Positions 25,501 through 38,800 of a stretch of 64,000 bases of DNA are shown here, in pieces. Origin of the DNA: Scilla litardierei (lineage: Eukaryota; Streptophyta; Magnoliopsida; Asparagales; Asparagaceae). Under the pieces are notes generated by a model, which worked only from the letters and a program-made list of their open reading frames with translations, was not told the origin of the DNA and made no database searches. Location of the stretch: NCBI GenBank assembly GCA_030789695.1, contig CM061132.1:163085442-163149441 (forward strand), in the 5' to 3' direction. The position numbers and the translations under genes were made by a program. The first letter of the stretch is position 1, and each line of letters starts with the position of its first letter.

Positions 25501-28500
25501 TGGCCAGTCAGATCTGAAATCTTACCCTCATTTACCCAAGGATCAAACCATATTGAGATGTCTAGCCATCACTATTGTGGCTCGCATTTGAGGTATCACA
25601 GCTTGAAGACTTTTAAGAAAAGAATTACGTGACCCAGAATCTAAAAGAGAGACCTTGAGTTTGAATATCGAACAACTCTCCCTGCAGGAATCATCATCAA
25701 TAATCCTTGTAAGGTCCTTGTCGTACATTCATGCTAAAGTAGTCCAACTCTTGCAGTAATGTTGACATTTGAAAGTTGACAAATACCAAGTCCCCTTTTC
25801 TTCTTGTGGAATGCAAATTGAAGACCAACTTCAAGCATGCATCTTGTTATTTGTTATTCCATAGAAAGTTGTCATGCAAATGTTTAGTAGTATTCATCAC
25901 ATTCACCGGACATTTGAAAGTAAGGAACATATAAAAATAAAGTGATGTGAATAACAGTAAGGATGCGCTCAACAAGACATGCAAATTGACTTTTATACCT
26001 TCAACCAATGGTGCAAAGTAACTTGTTTTGGGGAATGATATAGTCGAAGGCAATCCTGGATACTTCATTGGAAATGTTTCTTTTGATACACCATAAGCCA
26101 CAGTTGTATCCTTTACTGAAAAACATTTTGTCGTTTGTTTTATTCACCTGAAGACAAGAAAAGTGACATGAGTAAGCTATTAGGCTCTCGAATAAATGGA
26201 TTATTTCCTTTGCAAAGAAACTCATATGTCATCAGCAAAATATGTGAGATATCAGAGAAGTTTATATATGCTTCTGATACGCTTATCACCTACGAGAGGA
26301 GGCGCAAGAAGACTAAGGAGTAATTGCTGGACGTACCGAAGGTTTGGGGATAAAATTACTTTAGGCACCATTAGTGGGTCTTAGTTGTTGTACGCACCAC
26401 GCCTCATCATTATATAAGTGAGGGCGTGGGCTAGGGTTAGGGTATCGAATTTGTGAGCCGTCATTTGACATTTCCTAGAGTTCTCCGAGGAGATCTAGAA
26501 GAGAGTTTAGGCTTTTCCCTTAGCAAAAGCTAGGAGAGGGGCCAACTCTCCAAAAATTGGCTATTTATCTTGTAACCCTATTCCCCAAATTCCAATAAAA
26601 ATCCCCAAACCTCTTCTACAAACCCTAGTCCGCATCAATTTGGTATCAGAGCCCTGATCCAATGGCAGCGACTAGATCATCCACGGCAAAATCTATGGAG
26701 GAGCGGCTAGATGCGGAAATCGTTGAAAGGAAGAAAGACACTGCGGATCTCATCGAAAGGGTCGACGCCGTCAAATCTGATCTCAAGGGAAGTCTGGAGC
26801 AAATGAAGGAGATGCTCGTCAACTTCATGGCTCAAAACATCACCGCGCCACAGATCTCGCGCTCAAAGGAAGGAGGCACCTCAGATCTGAATCATCAATC
26901 AGATCTGAGGGTAAAAGGGAAGGCGGCGATGATTCCGAACCAGGAAGGCGTCATCTTAGAAGGAGTAGATCTGGATTTGGATCTCAACGACGACGACTGG
27001 CAAGAGGATCTCTCCGAAACCCTAGGCGAGAGCTCCGAAGAAGAACCGACGACCCATCGGCATCGACGAAGGCAGGTGACAAACCCCCTGGGGGTTGCCG
27101 ACAGCCGGCGACCCCCAGGGGGTTCGCCGGAGGCGGGCGAGCCCCCCAAGGGGCCGCCGAGGAGCGGCGACCCCGCAGGGGGGTGGCGGGAGCAGGGCGA
27201 CCCCGCCTGGGGGCCGCCGAGGGCGGGCGAGCCCCAGGCGGGGCCGCTGAGGGCGGGCGAGCCCCTGGCGGGGCCGCCGAGGGCGGGCGAGCCCCAGGCG
27301 GGGCCGCCGAGGGCGGGCGATCCCCCAGGGGGCCGCAGAGGAGCTGCGACCCCCTGGAGGGGCCGCCGGAGGCAGGCGACCACCCCAGGGGGCCGCGGGA
27401 GGCGGGCGACCCCCCAGGGGGTTCGCCGGAGGCGGGCGACCCCCCAGGGGGGCGTCGAGGAGCGGCGGGCCCGCCAGGACACGCGCGGGCTCCCGACGGG
27501 CCGCACGGAGTACGAGGACCCCCCCAGGCAGCGTGGGGGGCCCATGGGACCCGTGAGAGGCGCACGCGGGGTGCACAAGATCCGGAGTACTTCGAGGACG
27601 ATGACTGGGCTCCGGAAGGAAGATGGGGGGCTGAGGATCAGGATCCGGAGTACGAGGATCCCATCCATCACTACGAGGAGGAGTATGAGGAGGAGGATGA
27701 ACGGCACTGGAGGGAGGATAGGAGGTGGGAACTGGAAGGAGACCGATTTGGAGACCACCGTCGCCTGCAGCGCGGGGATCGTGTCGACGGGAGAGATCCC
27801 CGGGCGGATGATCGCATACGGAAGCTCCAGATGCCGGTGTTCGAGGGTAGTGACGCCATTGGGTGGATCTACAAGGCGGAGAGGTACTTTGAGCTGGCCA
27901 GGCTGACTGAGGAGGAGAGGTTGAGGGCGGTTGCCCTCTGTTTGGAGGGGGAGGCTCTGAATTGGTGGAGGTGGAAGGAGCAGCAGAGACCTCTGCGGAC
28001 CTGGGACGGGTTCAAGGAGGCACTACTACACCGATTCCGAGGCTCTCAGGCGGGGGGAGCTTATGAGCAGCTGCATGCCTTGAGGCAGATGGGGACCGTG
28101 CGCGACTACATCAAGCAGTACGAGGAGCTCACCAGCCGCGTGCGAGGGATGCCTGCAGAATCCCTGGAAGGATTCTTTATGGACGGTTTGAAGCCCACCA
28201 TCAGGTCTGAGCTTCGTACTCTCAGGCCACGAGGACTGGAGGAGCAGATGGAGCTGGCCCTGACGGTAGAGGACCGGTTGGCCGATGAGCGCCGCGCTAG
28301 GGGGGCGTTTGGGGGGCAGTTTTCACGCCCACAGGCGGGCCCAGGAGGACAGACAGGCGCTGCAGGAGGGGCCCCAGCAGCCGGAGGGAGACCCGGGGAT
28401 GTGAGGCCAGGTGGGCCTTACAAGAGGATGACAGACGCGGAGATGCGAGACCGGAGGGCAAAGGGGTTATGCTTCAAGTGCGACGAGAAATTTACCCCTG

Positions 28501-31500
28501 GGCATAGGTGTCGCAACCAGGCCCTGCAGGTGTATGAGGTATATGCGGAGGACTTGGAGGGGGAGCAGGCAGAGGAGGAGGCGGCAGGGGCCGAGGAGGA
28601 GGGCACGCCTCTACTACTGGAGGCGGCCGAGGTCTCGCTTAGCTCCATCGCGGGGTTTACACGGGTGCACACTATGAAGCTGGCTGGTAGAGTCCGAGAC
28701 CTGGACGTGGTGATCTTGATAGATAGTGGGGCAACCCACAATTTCGTATCCCCCAGGGTGATTGAGAGTCAGGGGTTACCAATCACGGAGACAGAGGGCT
28801 TTGGGGTCATGCTCGGGACCGGGGTGGTCGAGCAGAGTAGAGGTATTTGTCGGGACTTGATGGTGTCCATACAGGGGGTGGTGATCACGGGAGACTTCCT
28901 GCCCTTGACCTTGGGCAATGTCGACTTGATTTTCGGGATGCAATGGCTGCAGTCACTGGGAGAGACGAAGTTCAATTGGAGGCTACTACGGATGGAGTTC
29001 CAGGTAGACGGCCGGAAGGTGGTGCTGTTGGGTGACCCGAGTTTGTGTTGTTCGTCGGTGTCCTACAAGACCATGGCGAAGACACTCCAGGCCGAGGGAG
29101 GGGGGTTCTTGATTGAGCTCCAGGGGTTGGCGTCGGACGAGGCCATCGGGGCGACAGTAGTACCGCCGGAGGTGGAGCAGCTACTGCAGGGGTTTGAGGG
29201 AGTGTTTCAGCCACCTAGCGGTCTTCCGCCACCGAGAGACCATGAGCACGCGATTGTGCTAAAGGAGGGGGTGTCACCTATCAGTGTGCGACCGTACCGA
29301 TACCCCCAGGTACAGAAGGATGAGATTGAGAAGTTGGTGCAGGAGATGTTACAAGCAGGTGTCATCCGCCCTAGTGCTAGTCCTTTCTCTAGCCCAGTGC
29401 TTCTGGTTAAGAAAAAGGACGGCAGTTGGAGATTTTGTGTCGATTACCGGGCCCTCAACAAGGAGACTGTCCCCGACAAGTTTCCCATTCCGGTGATCGA
29501 CGAACTATTGGACGAGCTGCACGGAGCGGTGGTGTTCTCGAAGATCGACCTGAAGTCGGGGTACCACCAGATTCGCATGAGGCAGGAAGATGTGCAGAAG
29601 ACCGCCTTCAGAACTCACGAAGGCCACTACGAGTTCCTCGTCATGCCCTTTGGGCTGACGAACGCCCCCACGACCTTCCAGTCCCTGATGAACAAGGTCT
29701 TCCGACCTTATTTACGGAGGTTCGTTTTGGTCTTTTTTGATGATATCCTGGTCTACAGCGCATCACTACAGGATCATTTGGGCCATCTGGAGATAGTGAT
29801 GCGAGAGTTGGAGGGCCATCAGCTGCAGGCCAACCAGAAGAAGTGTCTATTCGGACAGGCGCAGGTGGAGTACCTGGGGCACATTGTGTCGGCGGAGGGA
29901 GTGGCCGCCGATCGATCGAAGATTTCGGCCATGTTGGATTGGCCCCAGCCTAGGACACTACGGGCCTTGAGGGGGTTTCTGGGGCTTACAGGGTATTACA
30001 GGCGGTTCGTGAAGGGGTACGGCACATTGGCGTGGCCCCTAACGGAGCAGCTGAAGAAGGATAATTTTTGCTGGGGAGAGGAGGCAACGAGGGCGTTCCA
30101 GGCCCTCAAGGAGGCGATGACGACGGTGCCGGTGCTGGCGCTCCCAGATTTTGAGAAGAAATTCATCGTGGAGTCAGATGCTTCGGGGTTCGGTTTGGGG
30201 GCCGTACTGATGCAGGAGCAGAGGCCGGTCGCTTACTTCAGCCAGGTCTTATCCACCAGGGCCCGGCTGAAGTCAGTCTACGAGCGAGAGTTGATGGCAA
30301 TTGTGCTGTCAGTTCAGAAGTGGAGACCCTACTTACTGGGGAGGGAGTTTGTGGTACGGACAGACCAGCGGAGTCTAAAGTACCTCTTGGAGCAGCGCAT
30401 GGTGGCAGAGGAGCACCAGAGATGGTTGTCCAAGTTGAGCGGGTACAAATTTGAGATCCATTACAAACCCGGCTCGGACAACAAGGCGGCAGATGCGCTC
30501 TCCCGACGAGATGAGGGGGTGCAGGTGGTGGCTTTGTCTATTCCGTTGATGTTGAGGAGCGACACCCTGCTAGCAGAGATTGAGACAGATGAGGAGCTGC
30601 GGCGAATCCGGGAGGCGATTGTTGGGGGGTCTACAGACTTTCCGGGGTACACATTGGAGGGGGGACTGCTCCTGTACCGGAGGCGGCTAGTGATTCCTCG
30701 GACTTCGGGTCACATTCCTGCACTCTTCCATGAGTTCCACAGCAGCGCAGTAGGTGGGCACTCGGGAGGTTACCAGACGTATCAGAGGATGGCCCGGGAG
30801 CTTTACTAGCCGGGCATGAGGAAGGACATTGCGAGGCTGGTCGCGGAGTGCGATATATGTCAGCGCCACAAGTATCAGGCGACGTCTCCAGCCGGTCTTC
30901 TACAGCCCTTAGAGTTACCAGAGAGGATATGGGAGGACATCTCGATGGATTTCGTGGAGGGACTGTCACGATCCGAGGGCTATACTACTATATTTGTTGT
31001 GGTTGACCGCCTCAGCAAATACGGTCATTTCATCCCACTCCGCCACCCATTTACGGCAGCATCGGTAGCAGTAGCTTTTCTGAAGGAGGTGGTCAGGCTG
31101 CATGGGTACCCCCGCTCTATTGTGTCCGACAGAGATAAAGTCTTTCTGAGCACTTTTTGGAAGGAGATGTTCCGTCTGCAGGGTACAGCACTTCGACGGA
31201 GCACGGCATACCACCCCCAGACGGACGGCCAGACGGAGGTCCTCAACCGCAGTGTAGAGACATACCTGCGGTGTTTTGCGTCAGAGACTCCTAGGAAGTG
31301 GGCCGGGTGGTTGATGTGGGCTGAGTATTGGTACAACACCTCGTACCACTCAGCGGCGAGGATGACACCGTTTCAGATCGTCTATGGCAGAGATCCGCCC
31401 CATTTAGTGCATTACAGTAGGGGATCCACCCCGGTGTCAGGATTGGAGCAGCAGCTAGAGGATCGGGATCGAGTCCTGGAAGAGTTGAAGCGTCACCTAC

Positions 31501-34500
31501 TGCGCGCGCAGCAGATCATGAAGAAGAAGGCAGATGCACATCGCAGAGAGGTGGAGTTTGATGTAGGGGAACGCGTCTATCTGAAGCTTCGACCATACCG
31601 ACAGCGTTCTATGGCTCACCGGCGCAACGAGAAGCTAGCGGCAAGGTACTATGGGCCGTATGAGATTGAGGCCAGGATCGGCAAGGTGGCGTATCGACTG
31701 AAGCTGCCTCCTACTACCCGCATTCACCCAGTTTTCCACGTCTCACAGTTGCGCCGCGCTATTGGAGATCATGAGGCATCGTCTACTTTACCCCCGACTC
31801 TCACGGTTGACATGGAGGTACTTCTTGCACCCGAGGAGGTCACAGGCATTCGTACAGGAGCATCGGGAGCACGGGAAGTTCTTATTCGTTGGTCGGGATT
31901 ACCGGAGTTCGAGGCCACATGGGAGTTATATGATCACATCCTGCAGCAGTACCCAGATTTCCACCTTGAGGACAAGGTGAAACTCCTGGGGGGAGTAGTG
32001 ATACGCTTATCACCTACGAGAGGAGGCGCAAGAAGACTAAGGAGTAATTGCTGGACGTACCGAAGGTTTGGGGATAAAATTACTTTAGGCACCATTAGTG
32101 GGTTTTAGTTGCTGTACGCACCACGCCTCATCATTATATAAGTGAGGGCGTGGGCTAGGGTTAGGGTATCGAATTTGTGAGCCGTCATTTGACATTTCCT
32201 AGAGTTCTCCGAGGAGATCTAGAAGAGAGTTTAGGCTTTTCCCTTAGCAAAAGCTAGGAGAGGGGCCAACTCTCCAAAAATTGGCTATTTATCTTGTAAC
32301 CCTATTCCCCAAATTCCAATAAAAATCCCCAAACCTCTTCTACAAACCCTAGTCCGCATCAGCTTCAATGGTTGAATCCTTCTTGTTGCAAAGTGCCAGG
32401 TCCATCTGGATAGTATTGAACTTCACGCAAACCCAAATATGTATAGGAAAAGCGGTCCCCTTTTGACTCATTTGTTACTCGATAAAAATCCTATTGGTGA
32501 GCCATTTACCAGAATCGAAAAAGTATGATTGGAAATACATTCTAATCAATTCAATCCAAGTGTTTGAGAAACCTGTGATATACATGTAGTAAATGAACTT
32601 GTGATTGACATTGGGAAAAACTTTTTGCAAATCAAACTTAACATAAACTGTTCTGCCCAGCAGTTTGTTAAAATCATGTATAAGCTCATGTTCTATGAGG
32701 AAGCAATCACTGATTATTCTAACTTACAAAAAAGTTGGTTGATGATGAGAAATAAACTTATCAATCATCGTCTGCAATCTGTTGCCAACACTTTTGAGAT
32801 AATTTTGTATAACATGGTACGACAGGAATAAGGCATTTAGACATGATCAAAATGCCCAAAAAAACTGAACAAGGTTTGTATATTAGACGTGACCAACAAT
32901 GTTGTTATCAAAATGAGCAGGATCCCAACTTAAATAAAAGAGTGGCAGGAAGCGAAAGCAGAAGAGTAAAAGATTTAAGATTTTGTAGTGGCTTTTGAGG
33001 AAGAACTAAAAACGGTAGTTGGATAAGCTAAAAGATAAAATTGAAATGGATAGGTCTCATGCCTTGAATTAGTCACACAATATACACATTGCATGCAAAT
33101 AGATCAAAAAAAGAATTTAGGGTTCATCGCAAACCATTTAAGTTCTTTCAATTCCAATTCTATAATTCACTATCAATAGTGTACTTTAGAATGAAAGCTA
33201 TGATATGGGAGACATGGCTCACATACTTTTTTCGCGTGGTTACACGGGTGTGGACATGGTGTGCCGTGTCTACATGGGAAAGGAAAGGAAGACTGGGAAA
33301 GCAAAGGAAGTATATGTTTTATCGGCATGTGAAATGAAAAAAAATCCTTAAGCTTTCTTTTTGTATGATTGCAATTTCCTCATGTGTAGAACTTGTTTCG
33401 ATCTCTATAATAAGGTTGCACGTGCTTGTAGCTTGTTCCAAATCAAAGGGTATCTTTAGCTTCAGTTTGCTTCCTCTCCAAATTGTACTCACATATTTTT
33501 AAATTTAAACTTTGTTACAAAATCATCAAAGGAATAGAAAGCATACTTCATTATGTATGAATTTGAACTTCAACAACTTGCATGTAATACTTTACCAAAA
33601 AACTAAAAAAAGTCAAAAAGAAACATGCTGAATGAACTATTGGTTTATATGCTTTAAGAGTACTTTTCCAGCAATAAGATGGACCTTTCATCATGCTTGC
33701 CTGAAGTGATTTCATAACAGAACATAACAAGAAAGATAGATGCAGCCTATCGAGAGTTGAGGAGCAGTGAAAGAGAAAAAGAACTAATCTGATTAGATTA
33801 TTGTTGCCGCTAACCAGCCATTGCCTCCTGGCTGCTACAAAGTAGCTGCAGTGCCTTAGGAAAGGGGAGAGCGGACAAGGTATGAAGGAAGAGGGAAAGA
33901 TAGCATAAGGTAAGGTTCCTTAAGAGAGAGGTGAGCAGGGGTGAGGGTTAACATGGATGAAGAGACGGCATATGCTTTTGTTACTGGTCAATCATACAAA
34001 TGTGTATTTGGGTACATAACCCACATGGGCTCCATTAAGTGGGCTGTTCACCTTTTTCTGGATGCATAACCATAAATCAACGCAGTTACAGCCCTTTTAT
34101 GGTTATCTAGCCAAACAATCTAGTTTCTTCAATCCTGGTTATCTTCCCCTATTAGGCTGCATGTTTGTTTATGTTAGCGAGAAGCTTACTGCTGCTTTCC
34201 ACCCATCCACTCACCAACTATTGAGTGCCCTGTGATAGTTGTCATACCATCAATTAATGCAATTTTTCAAAACAAATAGCAACCTGCCATATCTTAACTC
34301 TACCCTGATTTGCATTTCTTAGTCAATTGAACGATGTGTATTGTTTGGCAAAGTGCCTCCATGGATTACTTGGAATGAGATCATAAGACGATTGGACCAG
34401 TTGAAGCTACAATATTGGTCAAGTGGCCTGATATTGGATATCTAAAGTTGCAGATTGTTCATGTTGTTTTGCAAAGAAAATGGTTTAGTAGATGAGTTGG

Positions 34501-35783
34501 ATGAAGAAATTTGACCAGGATAAACTAGTATGATGTGGAGCTCATTTTAAATCCATTAGACGGGATAGGTTAATAGAATCTATAGATACAATGTAAAGTG
34601 TGAACATGTGTTTACAGATTGGGAGAATGTCAACTCATTGTTTGGTCATGGACAATGCGTGGGAATAAAAGGCTGAGTAGACATAGACGGTTCATTACCT
34701 TGTTTACTGACACATTACTTTTCACAATAAGCATTGATCCATTTAGATATAACAAGTGGTTTTAGTTGGCCAACACAGTGGATCATGGACTTTGATTATT
34801 CACTGAAAATTTGCCTAACCTCTAAAAGCCTAGATCGTGTTTCAAGACAATATATTTGCGAAGTTGCTTACTTTCATTGGTTTCTTGCTTGTTCTATCAT
34901 GTTCATCAATTTGCAAATTTTACTTCCTATTTAGATTAGGCCTATACTTAAAAATAGATTTGTCACAAAACACTCAATATATCTTCTTAATCTTTTCAGA
35001 AGATATTTCATATTTGCATGATCATTTGATTTTTTTGGTTCTGATCATGGAGGCTAGAGCTACTAATGCAATTTTCTTGGGAACCAAAAATGTAAATTGT
35101 CATGCATAAAAAGTTCCCAAGTGTTTTCTTGTTTAATTTGGAACGGTGTTTCTTGATGATGTATAACAGGTAGACTGTTCAAGAAGATAGAATTGAATGA
35201 ATCCATCAGATATGCTTCTGGTGATCCAATTGAATCTTGGCTTAACGGCCTACTTTGCTTGGATGTTGCGTGCTACATTCCGAATATTAGCAGGTAGGCA
35301 TTACAATTACAGAGGCATGTTTTACACTGTTAAGTCATTCCATTGACTCTGTTGTTCCTTTTCCTGTTCCAGACTTCCACATCCCAGTGAATGTGATCTT
35401 TATTATGTTAATCGAGATACACTTTTCTCCTACCATAAAGAGAGTGAAATCTTTTTACAGGTAACCACATCTACAATATATGCTTGCATTTATGTGCTTT
35501 CAGTGAGTTAGCACCTGATGCTTTCTTATTGAATTTACGGTACCATAATTTTTTTGAAGATTGGCCTTATCTGGTTTAGACATTATCTATCGTTGCATTC
35601 CTGCTGCATTATTTTTATTTAATTTGCTATACTTGTATGGTTCTATATGGTTCATAATTTTATTCTTACTTCCTGCAGCGAATGATGTCCCTTTATGTTG
35701 CTTCACACTACAAAAATTCACCTAATGACTTGCAACTGATGGCTGATGCACCGTCGCATCACTTGTTTGTGTTGCTTGGTACG

Positions 35784-35814
<31 letters not shown>

Positions 35815-38800
35815 TGCTCTTTGAATTTCCTTCCCTCTGCTGTTTCTGTAAATGCCCTTTTCTTTCGTAAGCCAACACTTATTTGAACCTTTCTGTATGC
35901 AGGCCCTGTCGATGAGTCAAAAAATACCCTTCCAGATATTCTGTGTGTCATTCAGGTGTAGTGCTTTGATTTTAATCTCATTGTCTCATTTTTGATATTG
36001 ATTTGCATGTCTTCTTGTATAATTGAATCATTTGAGATAATACTTTGCTACGTTGGTGCAGTCTTATTTGATGATTTCCGCTCCAGCTGTATGCATGCAT
36101 GCACGTTTGCATATGTACATACATACATGCGGGCGTATAGACCAAGTCTTGTCAATCAAAATGCACCATCTGAATTCCAAATACAGGCCATCTAATTTCC
36201 AAAGTACTAGAACAGAACCTCAAAACATACGAAGAAGCCAAAGTACTATCCATAACAAGAAACATATATCAGACAATCATCAAGAACAACCGGCCAAGCA
36301 CTTGGACTAGAAGGTGGCATTGCTTGAGTAACTTCAGAATAGCCAGCGCCTCTATTATAAACAGCCATAACTTCACCAAGCATCACCACAATAGGAAGCA
36401 CCAATGGCAGCACTAACATTCTTTTTGCGAGTATTACTAAGGATTTTCAAGAAATAGATAAAGAAACTGCCAAAAAAAAACAAAGTGAGGAATCAATATC
36501 CAACAGATTAGTCAAAGAAGTACATTTGTTATTAAATATCCTATTATTACGATCAGCCCAAACAACCCAAGTGAATGCCATTATTAACATATCCTAAAGC
36601 AAACAGATACGACACCTAATGCATTTCTTCCTCCATTAGGTCCACCAAAAGTGAAGTGAACGAGGCTGATTATGAATAGAAAAACAAGAGCAGAAGAAAT
36701 CCCAAATAGTTTATAAAGCAGGACATTTAACAAACAGAAATCCAACAGAAAAAATCCAACAGAAATCCAGTATCTTCGCTAACTTTGCAAAACATACAAG
36801 GAGAATGAATACTAGTGTTCTTCTTGCCCAAATTATCCGTAAGGAGCTTACTTTGCAGTTTGCACAACAAACCCAAAGGATCATAATTTTAAGGGGCAAT
36901 AATTTTCCAAATAAGTCACCCATAGTAAACACCACAAATATTCCGAAATTTATAGAAAGCATTGACTATGAGTTGTCCATTAGTGGTCCAACGTCAAGTG
37001 ACAGCATCAGTGTCTGACCTAGTGTAAGGATTAAGGAAACGAGTCAAATCTCTAGCACCGAGATACTAATAAGTTTATTAAATTGAACATTCCAATCTCT
37101 AGCACCCCCTATAGTAGTATATTGAAAAATAACAGAAACATTAACATCCCTAGCAATAGCAAAAAACAAAGGGTATGCAACCGCTAAAGGCACTTCCCCA
37201 ATCAAAATGGCAAGCCAAAAACCTAAGATCCAAACGAAGATATAAGTTTGAAGAATAATCTCTTTACCAATTATCCTATAAAGTGACATGTTTGGTTAGT
37301 TCACTTGTCTTTCTTCCTCATGTTGCAGTTGGTTTATGCAACATTTGTCCCGAATCTTTGCACTTGCAATTTTGACAACCCATTTATTGATCACAAACTT
37401 TTGCTATGCGAGAATACGATTATAATTCTAAAGAGAAGTATTTGGGCTTGTAGCAAAGTATTTACAAATTCTTGCTCTGTCATGTCCAGCTCTCCAAGGG
37501 CGTCGCTGTTTTTCACATATGATGCAGGTCATGCTAGTTACCAGTGAAAACAATATATGCCACGAGCAAAGATATATCAAAATACTCATATAGAAGTTCT
37601 TATTAATTAATACGTGAAAATGTAAATAAGATATAACATGGATACACTGATAATCTCAAAATTAGAAGTTTGCGGTCTCAACAGCAAAGTCAGTGTCCTC
37701 AAATGCTGGGACCATGTAAACCTGAGTGGCACGTAACGGTGCCACGAAACACAGAGCAGTCAGCGGTCAACAACAAATCATAGTAATTCTAGAACTTGGA
37801 ATTAAACAGTTATACAGATGTAATTAAAACTAACAAGAAGGAACAAGTAAACATGCATGCAACACAGTTTACAGGTTAGTGGGTTGTATTATTATAGTTC
37901 ATCAGTTATACAAATACTAGGTTTAGTTATACCAATACTAGGTCTGAATCATATTTGAGAGTACAATAAGCAATCAGAAGTCCACCTTGTACCTTGTGGG
38001 CGCTTACTCGGGTCGGAGCCTTGACATAAAAACATGGAGGACATCCCTTACATAGAAACAAGAAGGGCTTTGAATCCAAAATAGAAACAGGAGGGACTAA
38101 ATCAGAAGCATGGCCTCGGTCACTCCCGCACTCTCTCTAATATGATTTAAACCAACACCCATTTATGTTGGAGTGCCAATGCATGTCAAAGTGTACATCT
38201 CTCAGCGTCACATTGATATTGTACAATTGTTATTCTAAGTTAGTATTCACTTGACTAATCAGGCAACATGAAATAGGGTCGCTAACACAAGGCAACATGA
38301 AATAAGGTCGCTAACACTAGTCCAGGAGTCACATTAAAACTAGCTAATATGGTTGATGTGTTATGTGATTGCAATCCAGTCATGTATCCAGTCATGTATC
38401 ATGATTCTAGGCGTTCAAATTCCAATATGCCCAATATCAGGAATGTGCCCATTGTAAGGTGACATCAATAACATGTTATGTACGAGAATAATACCAAGGT
38501 GTTCCAAGTTTATGTTTTCCATCGTAGCACATCCAACATATTACTCATTTTGATGTCATGAGATAACATGTGGCAGGTGATTAAACTAGACATGGATAGC
38601 ATGTGACATGATATCACAAACTAAAACATAATTAGCATGCAGTAAGTGCTTTTAACATTCTATACATGGATAACATGCGATAAATGAAATAACAGGCTAA
38701 ACATATAGCAAGTGATATTAAAATTTGAACGTGAATAACATGCAAGATTTCAGAAAATAGTCTAACCTGGATAGCATATAGCGAACAATATAGCAAAAAA

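Larger units (their letters stand above)
26662..32108 (+). pseudogene. gag-pol of the Ty3/gypsy element (one frameshift, one nonsense codon)
   Basis: It starts at ATG 26662, shortly after the PBS. The frame shifts by -1 at about 27321-27330, where one 30-bp repeat unit is 29 bp long (CCCCCAGGGGG); the rest runs in the frame of 27330. Order: coiled, charged N terminus; G/P-rich decapeptide repeats (27100-27470); gag core ([19 protein letters not shown], about 27840); zinc knuckle [14 protein letters not shown] (about 28472); protease [10 protein letters not shown] (about 28717); RT with FFDDILVYS (about 29737); RNase [14 protein letters not shown] (about 30172). Integrase has the HHCC finger and D,D-35-E core ([23 protein letters not shown]), then a chromodomain-like [21 protein letters not shown] at 30807-30809 replaces a codon that is Trp (LYWPGM) in relatives. 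The frame ends inside the 3' LTR. Confidence 0.93.
26275..32361 (+). mobile_element. Near-intact Ty3/gypsy (chromovirus-type) LTR retrotransposon
   Basis: 6087 bp, flanked by the perfect 5-bp duplication GCTTC (26270-26274 and 32362-32366). The LTRs (26275-26637 and 31999-32361) are both 363 bp and differ at only two positions by my comparison, which marks a recent insertion. An initiator-Met PBS follows the 5' LTR, and a polypurine tract precedes the 3' LTR. Gag, protease, RT, RNase H, integrase and a chromodomain-like tail are all present in order. Two lesions stop expression: a one-base loss in the gag repeat and a TAG in integrase. It lies in the sense direction within a NAT10 intron and splits an older LINE. 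Its G+C-rich body contrasts with the AT-rich intron. Confidence 0.97.

Noticed and set aside
26895..27758. 287-codon minus-strand ORF and several other long overlapping ORFs over the gag repeats
   Set aside because: GC-rich repeats lack stop codons in most frames. The plus-strand frame leads into clear gag-pol, so these are antisense shadows.
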